Assembly (NCBI GenBank): GCA_907163375.1
Contig: CAJQUW010011576.1
Span: 124,001-188,000, forward strand
DNA length: 64,000 bases
Reading direction: 5' to 3'
Source: Prostheceraeus crozeri
Lineage: Eukaryota; Platyhelminthes; Polycladida; Euryleptidae
The position numbers and the translations under genes are program-made. Positions 19,293 through 31,033 of the stretch are shown one piece after another; positions within the stretch are counted from its first letter, which is position 1; each line of letters begins with the position of its first letter. The notes under the pieces are model-generated. The model was not told where the DNA came from, searched no databases, and saw only the letters and a program-made list of their open reading frames with translations.

Positions 19293-20587
19293 AAATGGAA
19301 ATAAAGGGAAGAATTTAGATATGGGGTTAATTGTATACATGGTTGCGAATATCATCACATTAGTTATCGGTCTACTTTTCTATCAAAAGAGATCGTGTCA
19401 TTAGCAGAGAGAAGATGTATATGTTTGCGTGTGGCGCAAGAGTGCCCTTCCATTTCATCCCTTCATCATTTAGCCCCAATGATAGAGGCAGTTCTTAAGA
19501 GAACTCATGATTCATTCTAAGATAACGTATAATTTAATAAGTAACCCGCGGCAGATAGCTAAGACTCAACCGATTGGCGTTCAAAGTGCTACGTTGAGCG
19601 AAGAGACCACGACGACCGTTGGAAAGTCGGATTAATGAAGTCTCAAGCCCCTGCCACACTCATCACTACGATATCATCCGCTGTCTCAAGAGAGATCGCC
19701 CACCAACAGGAAGAATTATACCGAAGTTTTCCGTACCATGCAACGTTAAAGTTGTCTGATAACAGATACAACTTTGTGATTATATTTTTTATATTTGTGT
19801 GATAGATTCAGTCAGACCGAAGTCTGTCCAGGACAAACCACGAGGAGGTACTATCACATTTTTCCCCATGGTGGTCTCTTGAAGACCGATGGTTCGTTCT
19901 CGGATGCATGCCTAGATTTGGCCGATTCCGCTGAGAGAGACTTTTAATCTCCCTATGTCAGCGGCATCGACCTCCTCTACTTCCATCCGACTGTCAGAGG
20001 GCGGTATATATCCCCACTCTGTTGAATCGACATCATCGGTAGCCGATCAGCCGATTCGAGCAAGATTGTTGTAAATTCTCTCTTGCTCCCATATCTGCGA
20101 AATCTCATAAAATAAATTTCTCGACTTTAACCGAGGCTTGTCAGGAGAGCTGACTGGCGTGTTTGGCGTCTGCATGATGGAGACTAAAATGAAAATGGAA
20201 GAGAGGCAATGGTTTATATACCACTGTGAGACAAAGACATGATATATATTTTTACTTGTGTGATAGATTCAGTTAGACCAAAGTCTGTCCAGGCCAAACC
20301 ACGTGGAGGTACTATCACTTTTTGCCCTATGGTGGCCTCTTAGAGACCGTTGGTTCGTTCACGTCGCATCTGAAAAATAGAAAGAGAATAGATGAAATTA
20401 TATTCAAGTGATAGAGATGAAAACATGTTGGTACGTCCAATGAGGAGTTTCAAAAGAGTGTTGTTTTCGGACGATGTATTTTCTAGAATAAAAATGGTGT
20501 CGAACACATAGATAGAGATGATACATAGTGATAGACACATAGTGATAGAGATGATATTAACTTACCATAAATTAACTTAATCGGTTC
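19293..20587. other. Non-coding Polinton segment with direct repeats
   Basis: No convincing gene. It contains two direct copies of a roughly 105-bp block (19793-19900 and 20256-20357) with the shared core AAGTCTGTCCAGG and a later GGTTCGTTC. The remainder is mixed sequence with a small AT-rich tract. Its relatively high GC between 19550 and 20200 stands out from the genes to the left. Confidence 0.55.
19793..20357 (+). repeat. Pair of ~105-bp direct repeats
   Basis: Copies at 19793-19900 and 20256-20357 begin TTGTGTGATAGATTCAG and end near TGGTTCGTTC. Each ends with an inverted GGTCTC/GAGACC-like element. They sit about 460 bp apart in a gene-free part of the Polinton and may be regulatory or duplicated gene ends. 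Confidence 0.65.
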
Positions 20588-20890
20588 GTTGAACCTTCGA
20601 TGGTGGTGGGTGAGGTAGGTATTTGGCCGGCAGTTTCCTCTTCCGGTGACGCAGCTCCTTTATTTCTCCATCATGCTTAATAGAGATGTGTAGGCAGCGC
20701 ATCTCCGCCATCGCTCCATCGTAGCACTCAAATGTGGTGTCCAGGTCCTCACTCTCAATTATGATATTGTCGACAATTCTGCTGTTGACGACGGGAAGGT
20801 GGAGCGTTGTTCTTTTCTCTTTTTTCTGGCTCTCAGTCAGACTTATCTTAATTTTCTCAAGTTTTAGATTTAATGTCTCTTCTTGAGCTC
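20588..20890 (-). pseudogene. Downstream part of coiled-coil gene region
   Basis: Minus-strand sequence here has coding-like composition over about 290 bases, with Lys-rich then mixed segments (TLHLPVVNSRIVDN, then HRKRKLPAKYLPHPPP) before a stop near 20590. It follows the coiled-coil frame at 20891-21538 and may belong to the same ancestral gene. Function unknown; decayed Polinton sequence. Confidence 0.35.
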
Positions 20891-21538
20891 TTAAAAAGAT
20901 TTCATATACGTAGCCTGCTCAGTAACGCGTTTTTCGCTGCTAAGCGCCCTTTCGCGAAAAGGTTCCAAATTTAAGACTTGAGTCTTCAGGGACCGAATCT
21001 CAGCTACCTGACCCTTGAGATGAAAATTTTCGTCCCTAAGAGCCGCACATTCCTTCTCATAGCGAGCCAGTTCGTCCTTCAATTTGTTAAGTGCGTACTC
21101 CTGGCTCACTTTTGCGACCTGGGCATCTTTCTTCCAGCTCTCTGTCTGCTGCTTGATCCCCTTCTTTACTGGGGAAGACTGCTGCGTGATCCCTTTCTTT
21201 ATAGGGGAAGACTGGTTTAATGGCTTTCCTACGTCTTCCACTTTCCTATTAATGACGACCTCAGAATCGGAGTCGTCTGAGCTTTCCGATCCACTTAGTT
21301 GTTCTGTAGTGGTCGGTGCAGCAGGAGATAAAATGTTTGCGATCGCATCTTGTAGCGCTGCGTCTAGATCGACTGTTGTTTCGTCGAAGTAGGGTGCGAC
21401 CACTTTGCCGATGTCCGATGTTGTATAATTACTAGCCTTGATCGGACATAAGGCGTGAGCGGCGTAAAATGCCTCATGGTCGTTGCCTTTCAAAAATTTT
21501 AGGCAATGTGTGCAGCCGGAAACAACACCTCTCCTCAT
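20891..21538 (-). CDS. Coiled-coil Polinton accessory protein
   Basis: A 215-residue minus-strand frame. The N-terminal 35 residues carry CTHCLKFLKGNDHEAFYAAH, a possible zinc-binding Cys/His cluster. The middle is Ser/Asp-rich (SGSESSDDSDSE), followed by a tandem repeat SSPIKKGITQQ / SSPVKKGIKQQ. The C-terminal half is a long heptad-like coiled coil (LKDELARYEKECAALRDE, then QVLNLEPFRERAL). It is the last sizeable gene before the right inverted repeat. A structural or DNA-tethering role is possible, but I do not recognise the family. Confidence 0.45.
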   Translation of the reverse strand: MRRGVVSGCTHCLKFLKGNDHEAFYAAHALCPIKASNYTTSDIGKVVAPYFDETTVDLDAALQDAIANILSPAAPTTTEQLSGSESSDDSDSEVVINRKVEDVGKPLNQSSPIKKGITQQSSPVKKGIKQQTESWKKDAQVAKVSQEYALNKLKDELARYEKECAALRDENFHLKGQVAEIRSLKTQVLNLEPFRERALSSEKRVTEQATYMKSF

Positions 21539-21539
21539 G

Positions 21540-22509
21540 AATATGAGGCGTGTTTTTGTATTTATTTATGTGGCGTTTAAATTCGCCGCCTCTCAATTTC
21601 TGCGCAAGAACATTTTTTGAACAAAAACCTGGAATTTCCTCCCATTTTCTGTAAAGGAAGGATGAAATAGAATTACTACTTATACCATTTATAACTTCAA
21701 CGAATGAATACACTGACAATCATTTTAAAAATACAACTAATATGTCATTCAATACTTGAGGATAGATAAGTTGGGCTGATGAATCCGTTACAGGCATTAC
21801 TCAGAGGGGATCTTATCCCGACTCCAAGGCCTCAGCCCTCGAATCCAACCTCCCGCGGACAGAGCGTGCGTCACATCACTGTGTTGGTATTCGGACCCCG
21901 ATTTTGACGTGAAAACCGGTGGAGCTATTTACATCAGGAAACAAGTCTCGAGCCGAAGCTCGCCTCTGACAACTTTATAAAGGTCTTTATTGAAATCAGA
22001 AGGTTTGAAAACCTTATAAAACATCGAAAAATAGCGAATTTAAATTTTTCGGCATTTAGTACTACTTATGAAATTTTATAAGTAGTCTGTCAATATAGGT
22101 CTGATCAATGGCTATCAAATCTTTTTTGAATCAACTCAATCGGTGTACTAGAACCGAAGATACACCATTTATAAGTATTGGACCTACTTGATCAAAGTGA
22201 TCACAAGCCATATACTGGCTAACCTATAAGTCTGACACCTTAGCTGATATCAGCAATGAAATTTTCTAAGTCGGTTTCACAAGGAAACCTGATTTTGAAA
22301 TTTCTGATGCTATCATCAGAGCTCCGGAGAGACAACCTACCTCTGTCAATCTCTCGTCTTAATGAAATTTCTCATTCGGTTCCCAGCTTATATAGTATGT
22401 GACGATCAGCTGATGACGTAATCTCAATCATCCAAGATTTTAAACGCTTCTATCTCCGGTTCCAGTACTCCAATTGACTTGAAATTCACCATGTCGAAGC
22501 AGAATTTCA
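21540..22509. other. Gene-poor Polinton segment before right inverted repeat
   Basis: Apart from a short minus-strand frame at 21474-21719 that extends the upstream side of the coiled-coil gene region, I see no gene. The sequence holds scattered TTATAAG-type words but no repeat I can define. Confidence 0.4.
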
Positions 22510-23116
22510 CGCTAATTCCAAATCTGGCCTCAGACTTGCTATTGGAGCTGTCGTTCAGTCGCTAGAGTACAAAAACCAATCTCAATTTGCGAAAAATCAG
22601 AAGTGTCGCCGTTAATTTTGTCGTTTTTCGACGATTTTTCAAAATCTTCAATGGCGTCTCGCATCTAAACGAAAGCACATATGAACAAGCGAATTTTTCC
22701 ACTGAATTCGTCTCACTCTTAGCTTTCAAACGAGCTATTGTACGACTCTCTACCATTTCTACAAGCCAAGCTCGAAGTCTCGTCCAGAGGGGGGTCAGAA
22801 TTTGATGTCGCCGATTCCGTTGGAAATCACCTCCCAAACCCAAAATTTCACGTAGAATCCGAATCTGACCTCCGTTTTCACATCCGAGCCTTCGTTCGCC
22901 CGCTAGAGACCGTTTCTCAACACAACCAAAAGAAAGACAATTTTCCAAAACTTTTCAAAAACGATGGAAAACAACTCCTCAAACCAAATTTCACGGAGAA
23001 ATCAAATCTCACCTCCATTTTCACATCCAAACACTCCTTTCCAACCTAGACAGCCGACCAAGACTGCCGTCCCGAGGGGGGGCCGCTGTGTTTATTGAGG
23101 AATGTTTCTTACTACT
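22510..23116 (-). repeat. Polinton right terminal inverted repeat
   Basis: Reverse complement of the left arm with a few percent difference by eye. It has a single TTGGTCGGCTGTCTAGGT unit where the left arm has about four, and a short G-run at the junction. It is followed directly by the target duplication TCGGTC at 23117-23122. Confidence 0.92.
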
Positions 23117-23122
23117 TCGGTC

Positions 23123-23765
23123 AGAAGACAATTTTTGGGGGCAAAGGCTAATTGGAAAAATATCCCAAGCCAATGGTAATGCAATCATGAATTATAGTCT
23201 GGTTAAAAGGACGGTTCATGCGCTTTCACATGATACATGATTTCCTACGTATAATGTTTGGATCGCAACGAAATGTCTGAAGGTAGAGTACCTATACTTG
23301 TGACACGTTGTTTTTGTTACTTTTCCTGCCTTGGGCTAAAATTTCCATGACGAAAACTTTGTTAGATTGATGTGAATTTATGATGACGGAAAAGAGGAGA
23401 TCCCAAGGAATAAAATGAAAAAATCATGAAAATCGGTTCAGAACTGAAGATTTTACAGACGAAAGACACGTTTTTTTGACAAATGTTGTTATATAAAATC
23501 GATTTACCCATGTATTTTAGATCGCATTCAATGTGACGAACATGCTCATGAAAATTTCATAACTTCTGGATATAAAATGTTCCCAAAATTCTACTTATAC
23601 ATCTGGAGATATTAGTCTTAGTCTACTTGAATTGAAAGAGTGTGATTCATGAATACTCCTAGGCTTAAAATGCAATAATTTAAAGTCTCAATGCAGTATG
23701 TACTGAGGCACTTATTCAGTTTGTGATTCCATTATTGACATGAGCCATACAGCCTCCACTACTGG
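23123..23765. other. Right flank of Polinton, no gene seen
   Basis: AT-rich sequence with no open frame of note, no repeat ends and no RNA gene that I can recognise. Confidence 0.5.
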
Positions 23766-23950
23766 CCATGCACCAGCGGTCTCTGTGGCACAGTGGTTAA
23801 GCGCTTTGGCTAATGATCTTTCGTCTCCAGTGATAGAGCCCCGGAAATGTCACGCGAAGTTAGCAGGAAGGGCATCCGGGACAAAAGATCACAGCGCTCC
23901 AAATCAAAGTTTGACTAAATCAGCACCGTCTTAGTTTTCAGGATGGGGAA
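23766..23950 (+). repeat. tRNA-derived SINE, copy 1
   Basis: A tRNA-like head with an A-box-like TGGCACAGTGGTTAAGCG and a degenerate B box is followed by the body GCAGGAAGGGCATCCGG and ATCAAAGTTTGACT. A second, diverged copy lies at about 43740-43925 with AGAAAGGGCATCCGG and ATCAAAGTCTGACT. The shared body and spacing support a SINE family rather than a tRNA gene. Confidence 0.65.
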
Positions 23951-24319
23951 GTAGTGACTTTATACCATCACTTTTTGTAAACCATGCGAGGATGTATTAC
24001 ATAGATCCTCATAGATATGTGCACATGTACAATGTACCGGTACATATATAAACCCCTACGTGAGTTTTGCATCTCTGCGTGAAAAATGGAAAATTTCCGC
24101 GTACGACCACTGGGAGGATTTTTTATCAGCGAAAATCGTACCATACTGGAAAAATGCCTATTATACAACTCAAGGAATAAGGTCCCTGTCCTTGCTTTCA
24201 TCGGGTATCAACTGGCTGTGTATTGGTCTATCAACACCAATGCTGGTTTCAATGCCTTTCCGACCATCCATCTGATCATATGATCCTCGTTTTTTACAAG
24301 CATGTTGATGTCATCAGTC
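23951..24319. other. Unassigned stretch between SINE and LINE fragment
   Basis: Short overlapping open frames only. The palindromic ACATGTACAATGTACCGGTACAT near 24020 resembles the tacatgtaca words seen elsewhere in the window. Confidence 0.4.
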
Positions 24320-24845
24320 GTCACTGCTTATGTCTCTGAGGCATATAATAACACACGTTTAGCGCAGGTGCAGTAGATGTAGCCTCTTCGTCGAAGCTAA
24401 TGTTGCGATCCGCAAGTATAAGTAACAATCCCCGGAAAGTCTTCCATGCTCTCTTGACTCGCGGTAGTAGCACAGAAACAACCTCCCGTCTGATCGATGA
24501 CGTCGCGTAAGTAGCAGAAAGAGTCAACAACCTCTAGCACATCATTCCCAACAGTAATTGTTTCAGGTAAGTCAACCTGGATAGCTAAGACACCTTCACA
24601 TCTGCTGCATTTGGAGTTGAGGTCAGCGCGAATGGTGTCAAGGTTCGTGCAACGATGGTGAATCCAGCTATTGCAGTGCGAACACAGAATTGAGTTCCCG
24701 CCAACTCCCTTTCTACAAACACCCCAAGGATACCTGGCCTTATCCACCTGTTGTGTCGTGTGATCGACCTCGTTGATAAGAACTTTTGACTTACCGACGT
24801 TGACTTTCATACCTTAGCGTTCCAGACTTGTTTAACCTAGTGGTC
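24320..24845 (-). pseudogene. LINE reverse transcriptase C-terminal fragment with PHD-like insert
   Basis: A minus-strand frame of 137 residues. It begins in the RT thumb-side motif GMKVNVGKSKVLI, carries a cysteine cluster (WGVCRKGVGGN, LCSHCNSWIHHRC, SKCSRCEG) and continues with EVVDSFCYLRDVI, then FRGLLLILADRNISF. This order (K-x-KV...CxxC...C..WxHxRC...FCYLGD) is common in certain invertebrate LINEs. The 5' part of the RT and the endonuclease are missing, as usual for a 5'-truncated LINE, and the 3' end is frame-disturbed. Clade not assigned. Confidence 0.75.
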
Positions 24846-26389
24846 ACTGAAAATAAAGATGCTACCTGTAATTGTTACTATATTATGAACATAGTAGCTT
24901 ATTAAGAACATTTATAGCATAATTCATAATACATTTTAATAAACACTATTTTGAATTTTTATTATTTATTATATATTATTTTAATTATTTTGATATATTA
25001 TTTTACACAATATATTATAACATAATAACATATCATGAACAACATCTTCAGTTTTTTGTGGAATGATGCTTGTTTTGTGTCTACTTATTCCATGCATAGT
25101 TACAACTAAGTGTAAATCGAAAACCTAGACACTCAAAGACAATCTTATCGCATAAATATTCCGCTGATTTTAAAATATGTTATCAATAAAGGAATGCTTA
25201 AGTTCGCGGAATTAAAAAGGGATTAAAATGTTTAAAAAAAGGATTACTGAAATTGACGTTAAATTTATTTGATTGCCCAGATTCAATAAAATATTGTCAG
25301 TGGAAAGTTAATTGCCTCGAAGAGTATCCGCGGCTGCTATTATTACAAACCCCTTAGAAGTGCGACTATTATTCGAAGAGATAAGGCACATCGATCAACA
25401 TTGACTGCGATTGATATAATTTCAGGTTGATCCAAATGTAATGAATGTGAAGAAAAAGAAAGGGAAAAAAGCGAAAAGAATGTTAAACCGTCTGAAAGTA
25501 AACAAAGAAAAGAAGGCAGAATTTGCACGGGACAAGCGGAAGTCCGGATTCGAACATCTGACTGGTGAGATTTTTTACATTATTTCTTATTCGGTTCTGT
25601 TGAAGCAGATGCAGTGTAACACGAAGCTATATATCGAATTATCAATGACTTGCCCCATTCCTCATGAGTCCGAGTGTCGTCGCATCTATATTTGGACAAA
25701 CCAATTTAGATTCCTGTAGTAAGGGTTTGAAGTCATGGAAAAAGAGTTGAACGGTGAGTTTTCAAAGATTGTATGGACATTTTTTCAATTCAGTTCATAC
25801 TTCAATAATAATAGTAATGCCAACTGGCACCTTCTTCCCCAAAACTGGAACTACCTTCCGCTTTTTTCGGAAAAAACTGGCACTCACTAGTTTCAGTTCA
25901 AACTGTCCATTAGCTGGCAAGATTTTTTTCGTTTTTACTTTATGAATCAGTTTGAGGTAGACCAAGTGACAGTGTAGAAGTGTTATTGTATCTTATTATA
26001 AATGATAAGTATAGGTCTCACTTATTTTATTTTTTTGGTATTTTCTCATCAGCTTACTCGCACTGTCTTCCAAAGTATTAGATTCTGTCAATATCTTCAA
26101 AGATTTGACATCCCATAATTCTGATTTCATGCATACATTACTGTCGAATGTCATCACTGATACCAAACCAAATTACTGAGGTTTAATCGAGCTTGTGGTT
26201 CGATTATACTATGTATGATATGATTCACGTCTTATGATTTCTGTCACTAGTGTTACTTCAACTTACACAGGCCTACAATTACTTCGATCTTCACAGAAGC
26301 TATTACACATTAAAATGATATACAGTCCACACAAAAGTGAATTTAAGTCATCACCTGTCATGTACCAGGACCAACTGCCCATGATTCGC
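24846..26389. other. AT-rich non-coding stretch
   Basis: Includes a low-complexity TATTATTATAT-type run at about 24955-25045. A plus-strand frame at 25441-25719 starts Lys-rich (NVKKKKGKKAKR) but then loses coding character; I do not accept it as a gene. Nothing else recognised. Confidence 0.5.
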
Positions 26390-28100
26390 TCAGCAGCAAA
26401 ACAATACTTGGACAAATGAAAATATCAGTGTTTACATGGAGATTGTGTATCAGACTTTGCTGGTATATCTGTTTTTGATGTTCTCTGGCAAGCATACTGC
26501 GATTCAAGCCACCCGCTCGATGGAATATAACTGTCTTTTGATCTCCTGTGCCCTGCGCCCCTGAAGCATGATGAAGACAATCACAATTCATATACTTTTC
26601 AATTTACCTATTGCTGCACTGTTGCAGTAAGACGACTGTCTAATCTTCAGCGACCCATGATATGTAAATGATGCTTTCGATTCTTGATGGTCACCGTGAC
26701 CGTGCGCCCTTGGACAATTCATTATATCGCATTCTATGACAAACTAGTTTACTATCGAAAGCGCCAATATGAAGACAATGATACCTGACTGTTATTACTA
26801 ACTGTCCATAATGTCAGGTGGGAGACGATTTCGTTAACATTCATAACACCTACAACGTGCGCCCATATATGTTTAACAGAAAAAACGACCAACTAAATTA
26901 TTGATTATATCGGTGTCCGTATGTAGAAATGCATGCATGTATTTTTTGATGTTCTTTAACAAGTGGATTGCGGTTCAAACTGCTCTCTCGATGGGTATGG
27001 CAATCTTTTGATCTCCTATGCCTGCGCCCCTGAAGCATGATGAAAAGAAAATCATAATTCATATACTCCTCAATTTACCTATTGCTGCACTGGTGTGGTG
27101 AAACGACACTAATCTTCAGCGACTCTAATATCTATGTAAAATATGCTTTCGATTCATGCTGGTCACCGTCACCGTGACCCTGTGCCCCTTGACGTTATAT
27201 TGTCGAATTCTATGACAGCAAAGCTGAAAGCAGACATAAAAACAATGATGCCAGATTAACGGCTGTCCACGATGTCAAGTTGGTAATGAATGTTGATGAT
27301 TTCGTAGAAATCTGCGATACCTGTGCAATGCGCCCATGCATATTTATCAGCAAAACGACTAGCTGAAGTACTGATTATTTCTCTGTCTACATTTAGAAAT
27401 GTGTGTATGCATTTGCTGTTTCTTGATTGATACACTTCGATTCAAAACGGCCGCTCGATCTTTCGATCGTCTGCGCCACTGAAGCACAAGGATGCGCCCT
27501 GAGATAATAATGTCAAGTTGGTAATTAATGGTGCTGATACCTCGCAATTTGTCGATTACTACTGTTGCGGTAGCGACTGTCTAACCTTCAGCGACCCATG
27601 ATGTGTAAATGGTGTTATATATATTTACCTGGGTCACTGTTGCCCTGCGCCCTTTGACAATGTAGCATGTCGCATTCTATGAAAACATTGCTGAAAGCAC
27701 CGATATAAAGCAATGACTCCTGATTCCCAATGAATGGTGATGATTTCGTTGAAACTTTAAATACCTGCCCTGTACATCAGTGCGCCCACAAATGTCTATC
27801 AGCAAAACAATTGCCTAGACCATCGATTGTTTCGGTGTCTGCATGTAGAAATGTGCGCATGTATTTTTGATGTTTTTTTAATTGATTTTCTACGATTTAA
27901 AACGTCAGCTCGATCATTTGATTGTCTGCGCCCCTGAAACAATGTGAAGTGTGTGACGAATGATGATTTCACTGCAGTTAATGATGCCTGTGCAGCGCAT
28001 GTACCCATACATGCTTTGTAGCCAAATAGCTAGCTAGACTACCGTTTTTTCGTGCCTGCATGTACAAATGCATGTGCGTGTGCAATGTAATTTTTTGATT
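26390..28100 (+). repeat. Diverged tandem array, ~450-475-bp unit
   Basis: Landmark words recur at regular spacing. CGCC(C/A)CTGAA is at about 26548, 27022, 27472 and 27927. ATGTAGAAATG-type words are at about 26913, 27390, 27842 and 28060. There are therefore close to four copies plus a partial fifth. Each unit also has a GTGCGCCC word and a CGATTCAAA-to-GCTCGAT block. The copies are well diverged, so this is an old satellite-like array. Short open frames in it are by-products. Confidence 0.7.
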
Positions 28101-28319
28101 TGTGGTCGTTACATGTATGTTCGATTCGTTTGTCATTTATTCGAATAATCATGATGCGTAATATCAATCAGCCATTTTGATGTCATAATGATGAATAAAT
28201 GACTGTTTTTCATTCTGTTACCGATCAGCTTCACTAACGTTGTCCATTCATCTCACAGATACTAACAAAAAAGGTAAATGCCGTCGTGATCTTTGGTATA
28301 GACTCAATACAGATACATA
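28101..28319. other. Spacer between satellite and LINE relic
   Basis: No gene or repeat recognised. Confidence 0.4.
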
Positions 28320-29220
28320 CAGAATATAGATTACTCAATGACACATGCCGCGGTGGCAGTTTGTCAGACCGAGGGTGATATGCTTGACAAGAGTTGTCCA
28401 CTTGGTCCGATCCATCGCCATCCGCACTTCGTCCACCATGCATATGTCGGTGACATTGCGCATTACGATCTCACACGTCGGTCTTGATCGTCCTCGTCGC
28501 CCTCTGTCCCTGATTCATCCCGTTATCATTTTCCGTTCAGTTTATCACATGGACAATGTTGTTGGCCTTATCTTTTTCATATTATGGTCAAGTTGCTGCT
28601 TGCTGATATTCACTAGCAAACTGTGGTCATACAACTTTCTTTAGAACGTAGTCATTCTGATAATTAGATTTTTTCTGGTAATCCAAGGGATGAATTGCAC
28701 CTTGCGCCAACACCACATCTCAAGTAACTTCAGCTTCCACCAACTTTCTTTCCTCAGGGTTCATGTTTTACACCCATACAATAAAATCGAGAACACCAGA
28801 CAATTGAACTCCTGTGGGACTGTTTAATATCAAGACTTTTCCAAGTGTTTGTCAGAGACGTCACTTTTGACTTGCCCATCGCAATTCCTCTTCTTAAGTC
28901 TCATTCGTCTCTCATTATGGTACAATAAAGTATCTAGAAAGTTGAATGTACGACTAAAAGGTAGCTCACTTTGATGTATGTGACTTTGTTCGCTCCGGAA
29001 GCCATGATTTTAGTCTTTTTGACATTCAGAAGCAGCTCTACTTTCGCACTCTCTTTCGGAGGCGAACCGGCACACTGCAATCACTGCAGTTTTTTGCTGA
29101 CCTTAGTAAATGTGATTAGTGCAAGCATTGCCTCATTATAAGCGACTGCCAAATGCGTATGGTGCGTTGCCCCATAAGTCTTCAATCTCTGAAGCAGTCC
29201 AAGGCCTGATCTTTAAATAA
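28320..29220 (-). pseudogene. LINE reverse transcriptase relic, 3' half
   Basis: Read on the minus strand in shifting frames. A palm-side piece includes LLNVKKTKIMASGANKV (the usual NxxKTK motif after the catalytic palm), preceded by sequence similar to RLKTYG...AYNEAM. A C-terminal piece includes RRGRSRPTCEIVMRNVTD and MAMDRTKWTTLVKH, the PRGRP...DRxxWRxLV signature of LINE ORF2 ends. Many frame changes separate them, so it is an old fragment. It differs from the LINE piece at 24320-24845. Confidence 0.55.
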
Positions 29221-31025
29221 TATACGAGTATAATGAAGAAAATGCACAGTATATATGGCTTTCATTGCTTCTATTGAGTTAATAGATTCTCATTGCTTAT
29301 GAAGCACTTAATTTTAATATCATTGAAATATAAAGAGTGATTGAAACTTTATTATCTTACGACGATTCTTATGATAGCTTATACTGGAATTATTTTGAGT
29401 AACAGATGCTGTTTTGATTTATCAACAGTTTCAGCGAGGGTGAGAATACATATGAAAATAAATAAGGTGTCGAGATCCATCAAGACTTGTTTTCATTGAT
29501 GATGAAAAATTATTTGAAAACCGTAATTTCTGTAGAATAAAACGCTCGTCGCTATCATGAAAAATCTTGATAATCCTCTTAAATGGATTCTAGAATTATC
29601 TGAATTTAGTGCACGTTGCATCACGATGTAGAGGCAGAGCACGATAGTCAAATCTGAGTTATTATTAAACACTCATTTTTATCAGCATATCTAGGTCAAC
29701 GTTTCCTCTCAATACATTATAAACTTAATTCATCATTTAGACACAAATTCATGACCGGTACATGAATATTTATAGCTGTTTTAATGAAGTGATAATTAAA
29801 GAAATGTTTCGCCAAAATTATTTTCCCAGGCTTTCTGTTCAACTAAGCTGACTATTATATTATGCAGATATATTGTTCAGCTAAACCGATATCGCATTAA
29901 ACAATAAAGTCCGGTACTTCTTTTTAATCAGAGTACGCATGCAAGACTGAAAGTGATCCGTTGATGATTTACTGAATCTGGTGTACATGATGACTGGGTA
30001 GGCCCACCAATGCCAAATTATTTCATGTAGACATTCGGACAAATTCTAACATAAGCGTTTCCTACTTTGATGTTTTACTTATCATATCAATCTTATATTT
30101 CAGATAAAGTGCAATTCGGCGATGTCGTGAAAGCTCCTCCAAAGTTAACCTCGTTTCCAAAGGGAAAGAATGGATGATCTCTGAATGCAAGTTGATAACT
30201 TGGAAATCTTCATCAAGGAATATACGGATATTTTCTGTTGATTGATCTCTTTGACAGAAGTCTGTGATTGTGATGTTGAAAAAATTGAACTTGTCTAAAG
30301 CACGCTTTTCTTGTTGTGTTTTGCAGTTAATGGAAAAAGAAGCAAGATAATGCATTTTTTATGTGTCTATCATGTAAAAAGGATTCACAGTAACCTGCGA
30401 TAATGTAGTGATGATTTGTATGAAAGCAACGAACGTAATAGATGTAAAGAAGCTGTTGACATCACCAACCGATACGCTCGAAGTGAAAATCCACCTAGCA
30501 TTCCAATCTACGTTAATGTCAGATCAAGGGCAGTCATCTTCACGAAAAATCAAGTCGAAAGGTTTGATACTTCGGGAATAATAAGTGTCTTAAATTTCAA
30601 ATTGACGATTTGACATCCGTTAATGTGGGCTTAATAATCCAAATATGTCAGGTGATCCTCGTATCCGGAATGGAAGCGTGATGAAAAAATATCCGTCTGC
30701 GGATCCTAAATTCATTTATACAATGACAATATATTTTTATAAACGACATGATATAAACAGATTATTTATCTTCGTATATAGTTGTCACTGTCTTGTTGTC
30801 AACTTTCTCGGTCAAACAAAAATTGATAGACACTGCTGCATGCAAAGCTTGTAATAGTGGAGGGAATGAGCCGTGAAAGTGAAAAAAGGATTGTCTTTTC
30901 ACTCAGCGATTTAGTAGAGAAGACAAGCCTTCCTAGCCTTGATCACACCTACGCACCAAAGGTCACATCAGACACAAAAATGAAATACCGGTACTGGTTT
31001 GTTTGAGAACATTACCTCTTACCCT
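29221..31025. other. Unassigned AT-rich stretch
   Basis: A minus-strand 97-residue frame at 30062-30355 (contains SFPLETRLTLEELSRHRR) looks moderately coding-like, but I cannot identify it and see no clear splice or start context. The plus-strand frames at 30416 and 30645 have no family features. Confidence 0.4.
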
Positions 31026-31033
31026 CACGTTAA

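Larger units (their letters stand above)
3047..23116. mobile_element. Polinton/Maverick element, complete ends, decayed genes
   Basis: Virus-like DNA transposon of 20,070 bp. Both ends carry matching inverted repeats beginning AGTAGTAAGAAACATTCC, and a perfect 6-bp direct repeat TCGGTC flanks it (3041-3046 and 23117-23122). Six base pairs is the Polinton target-site size. Contents in order: accessory genes, packaging ATPase, integrase, pVI-like protein, capsid protein, protease, a minus-strand TBP-like gene, capsid-associated protein, minus-strand DNA polymerase B, then more accessory genes. The architecture is whole from end to end, but many genes are interrupted (very roughly ten breaks overall), so it reads as a fossil of moderate age. 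By eye the first 200 bp of the two inverted repeats differ at a few percent of positions. Confidence 0.96.

Noticed and set aside
25441-25719. Lys-rich 92-residue frame
   Set aside because: Basic start in A-rich sequence, then loses coding character; no homology pattern, promoter or splice context.
26390-28100. CRISPR-like array
   Set aside because: Units are long, diverged and contiguous without unique spacers; the genome is animal.
28345-28644. 99-residue plus-strand frame with hydrophobic end
   Set aside because: It is antisense to the LINE reverse transcriptase tail, which explains the open frame better.
30062-30355. Possible host exon on the minus strand (97 residues)
   Set aside because: Moderately coding-like but unidentified, with no convincing splice sites at its edges; left unassigned.
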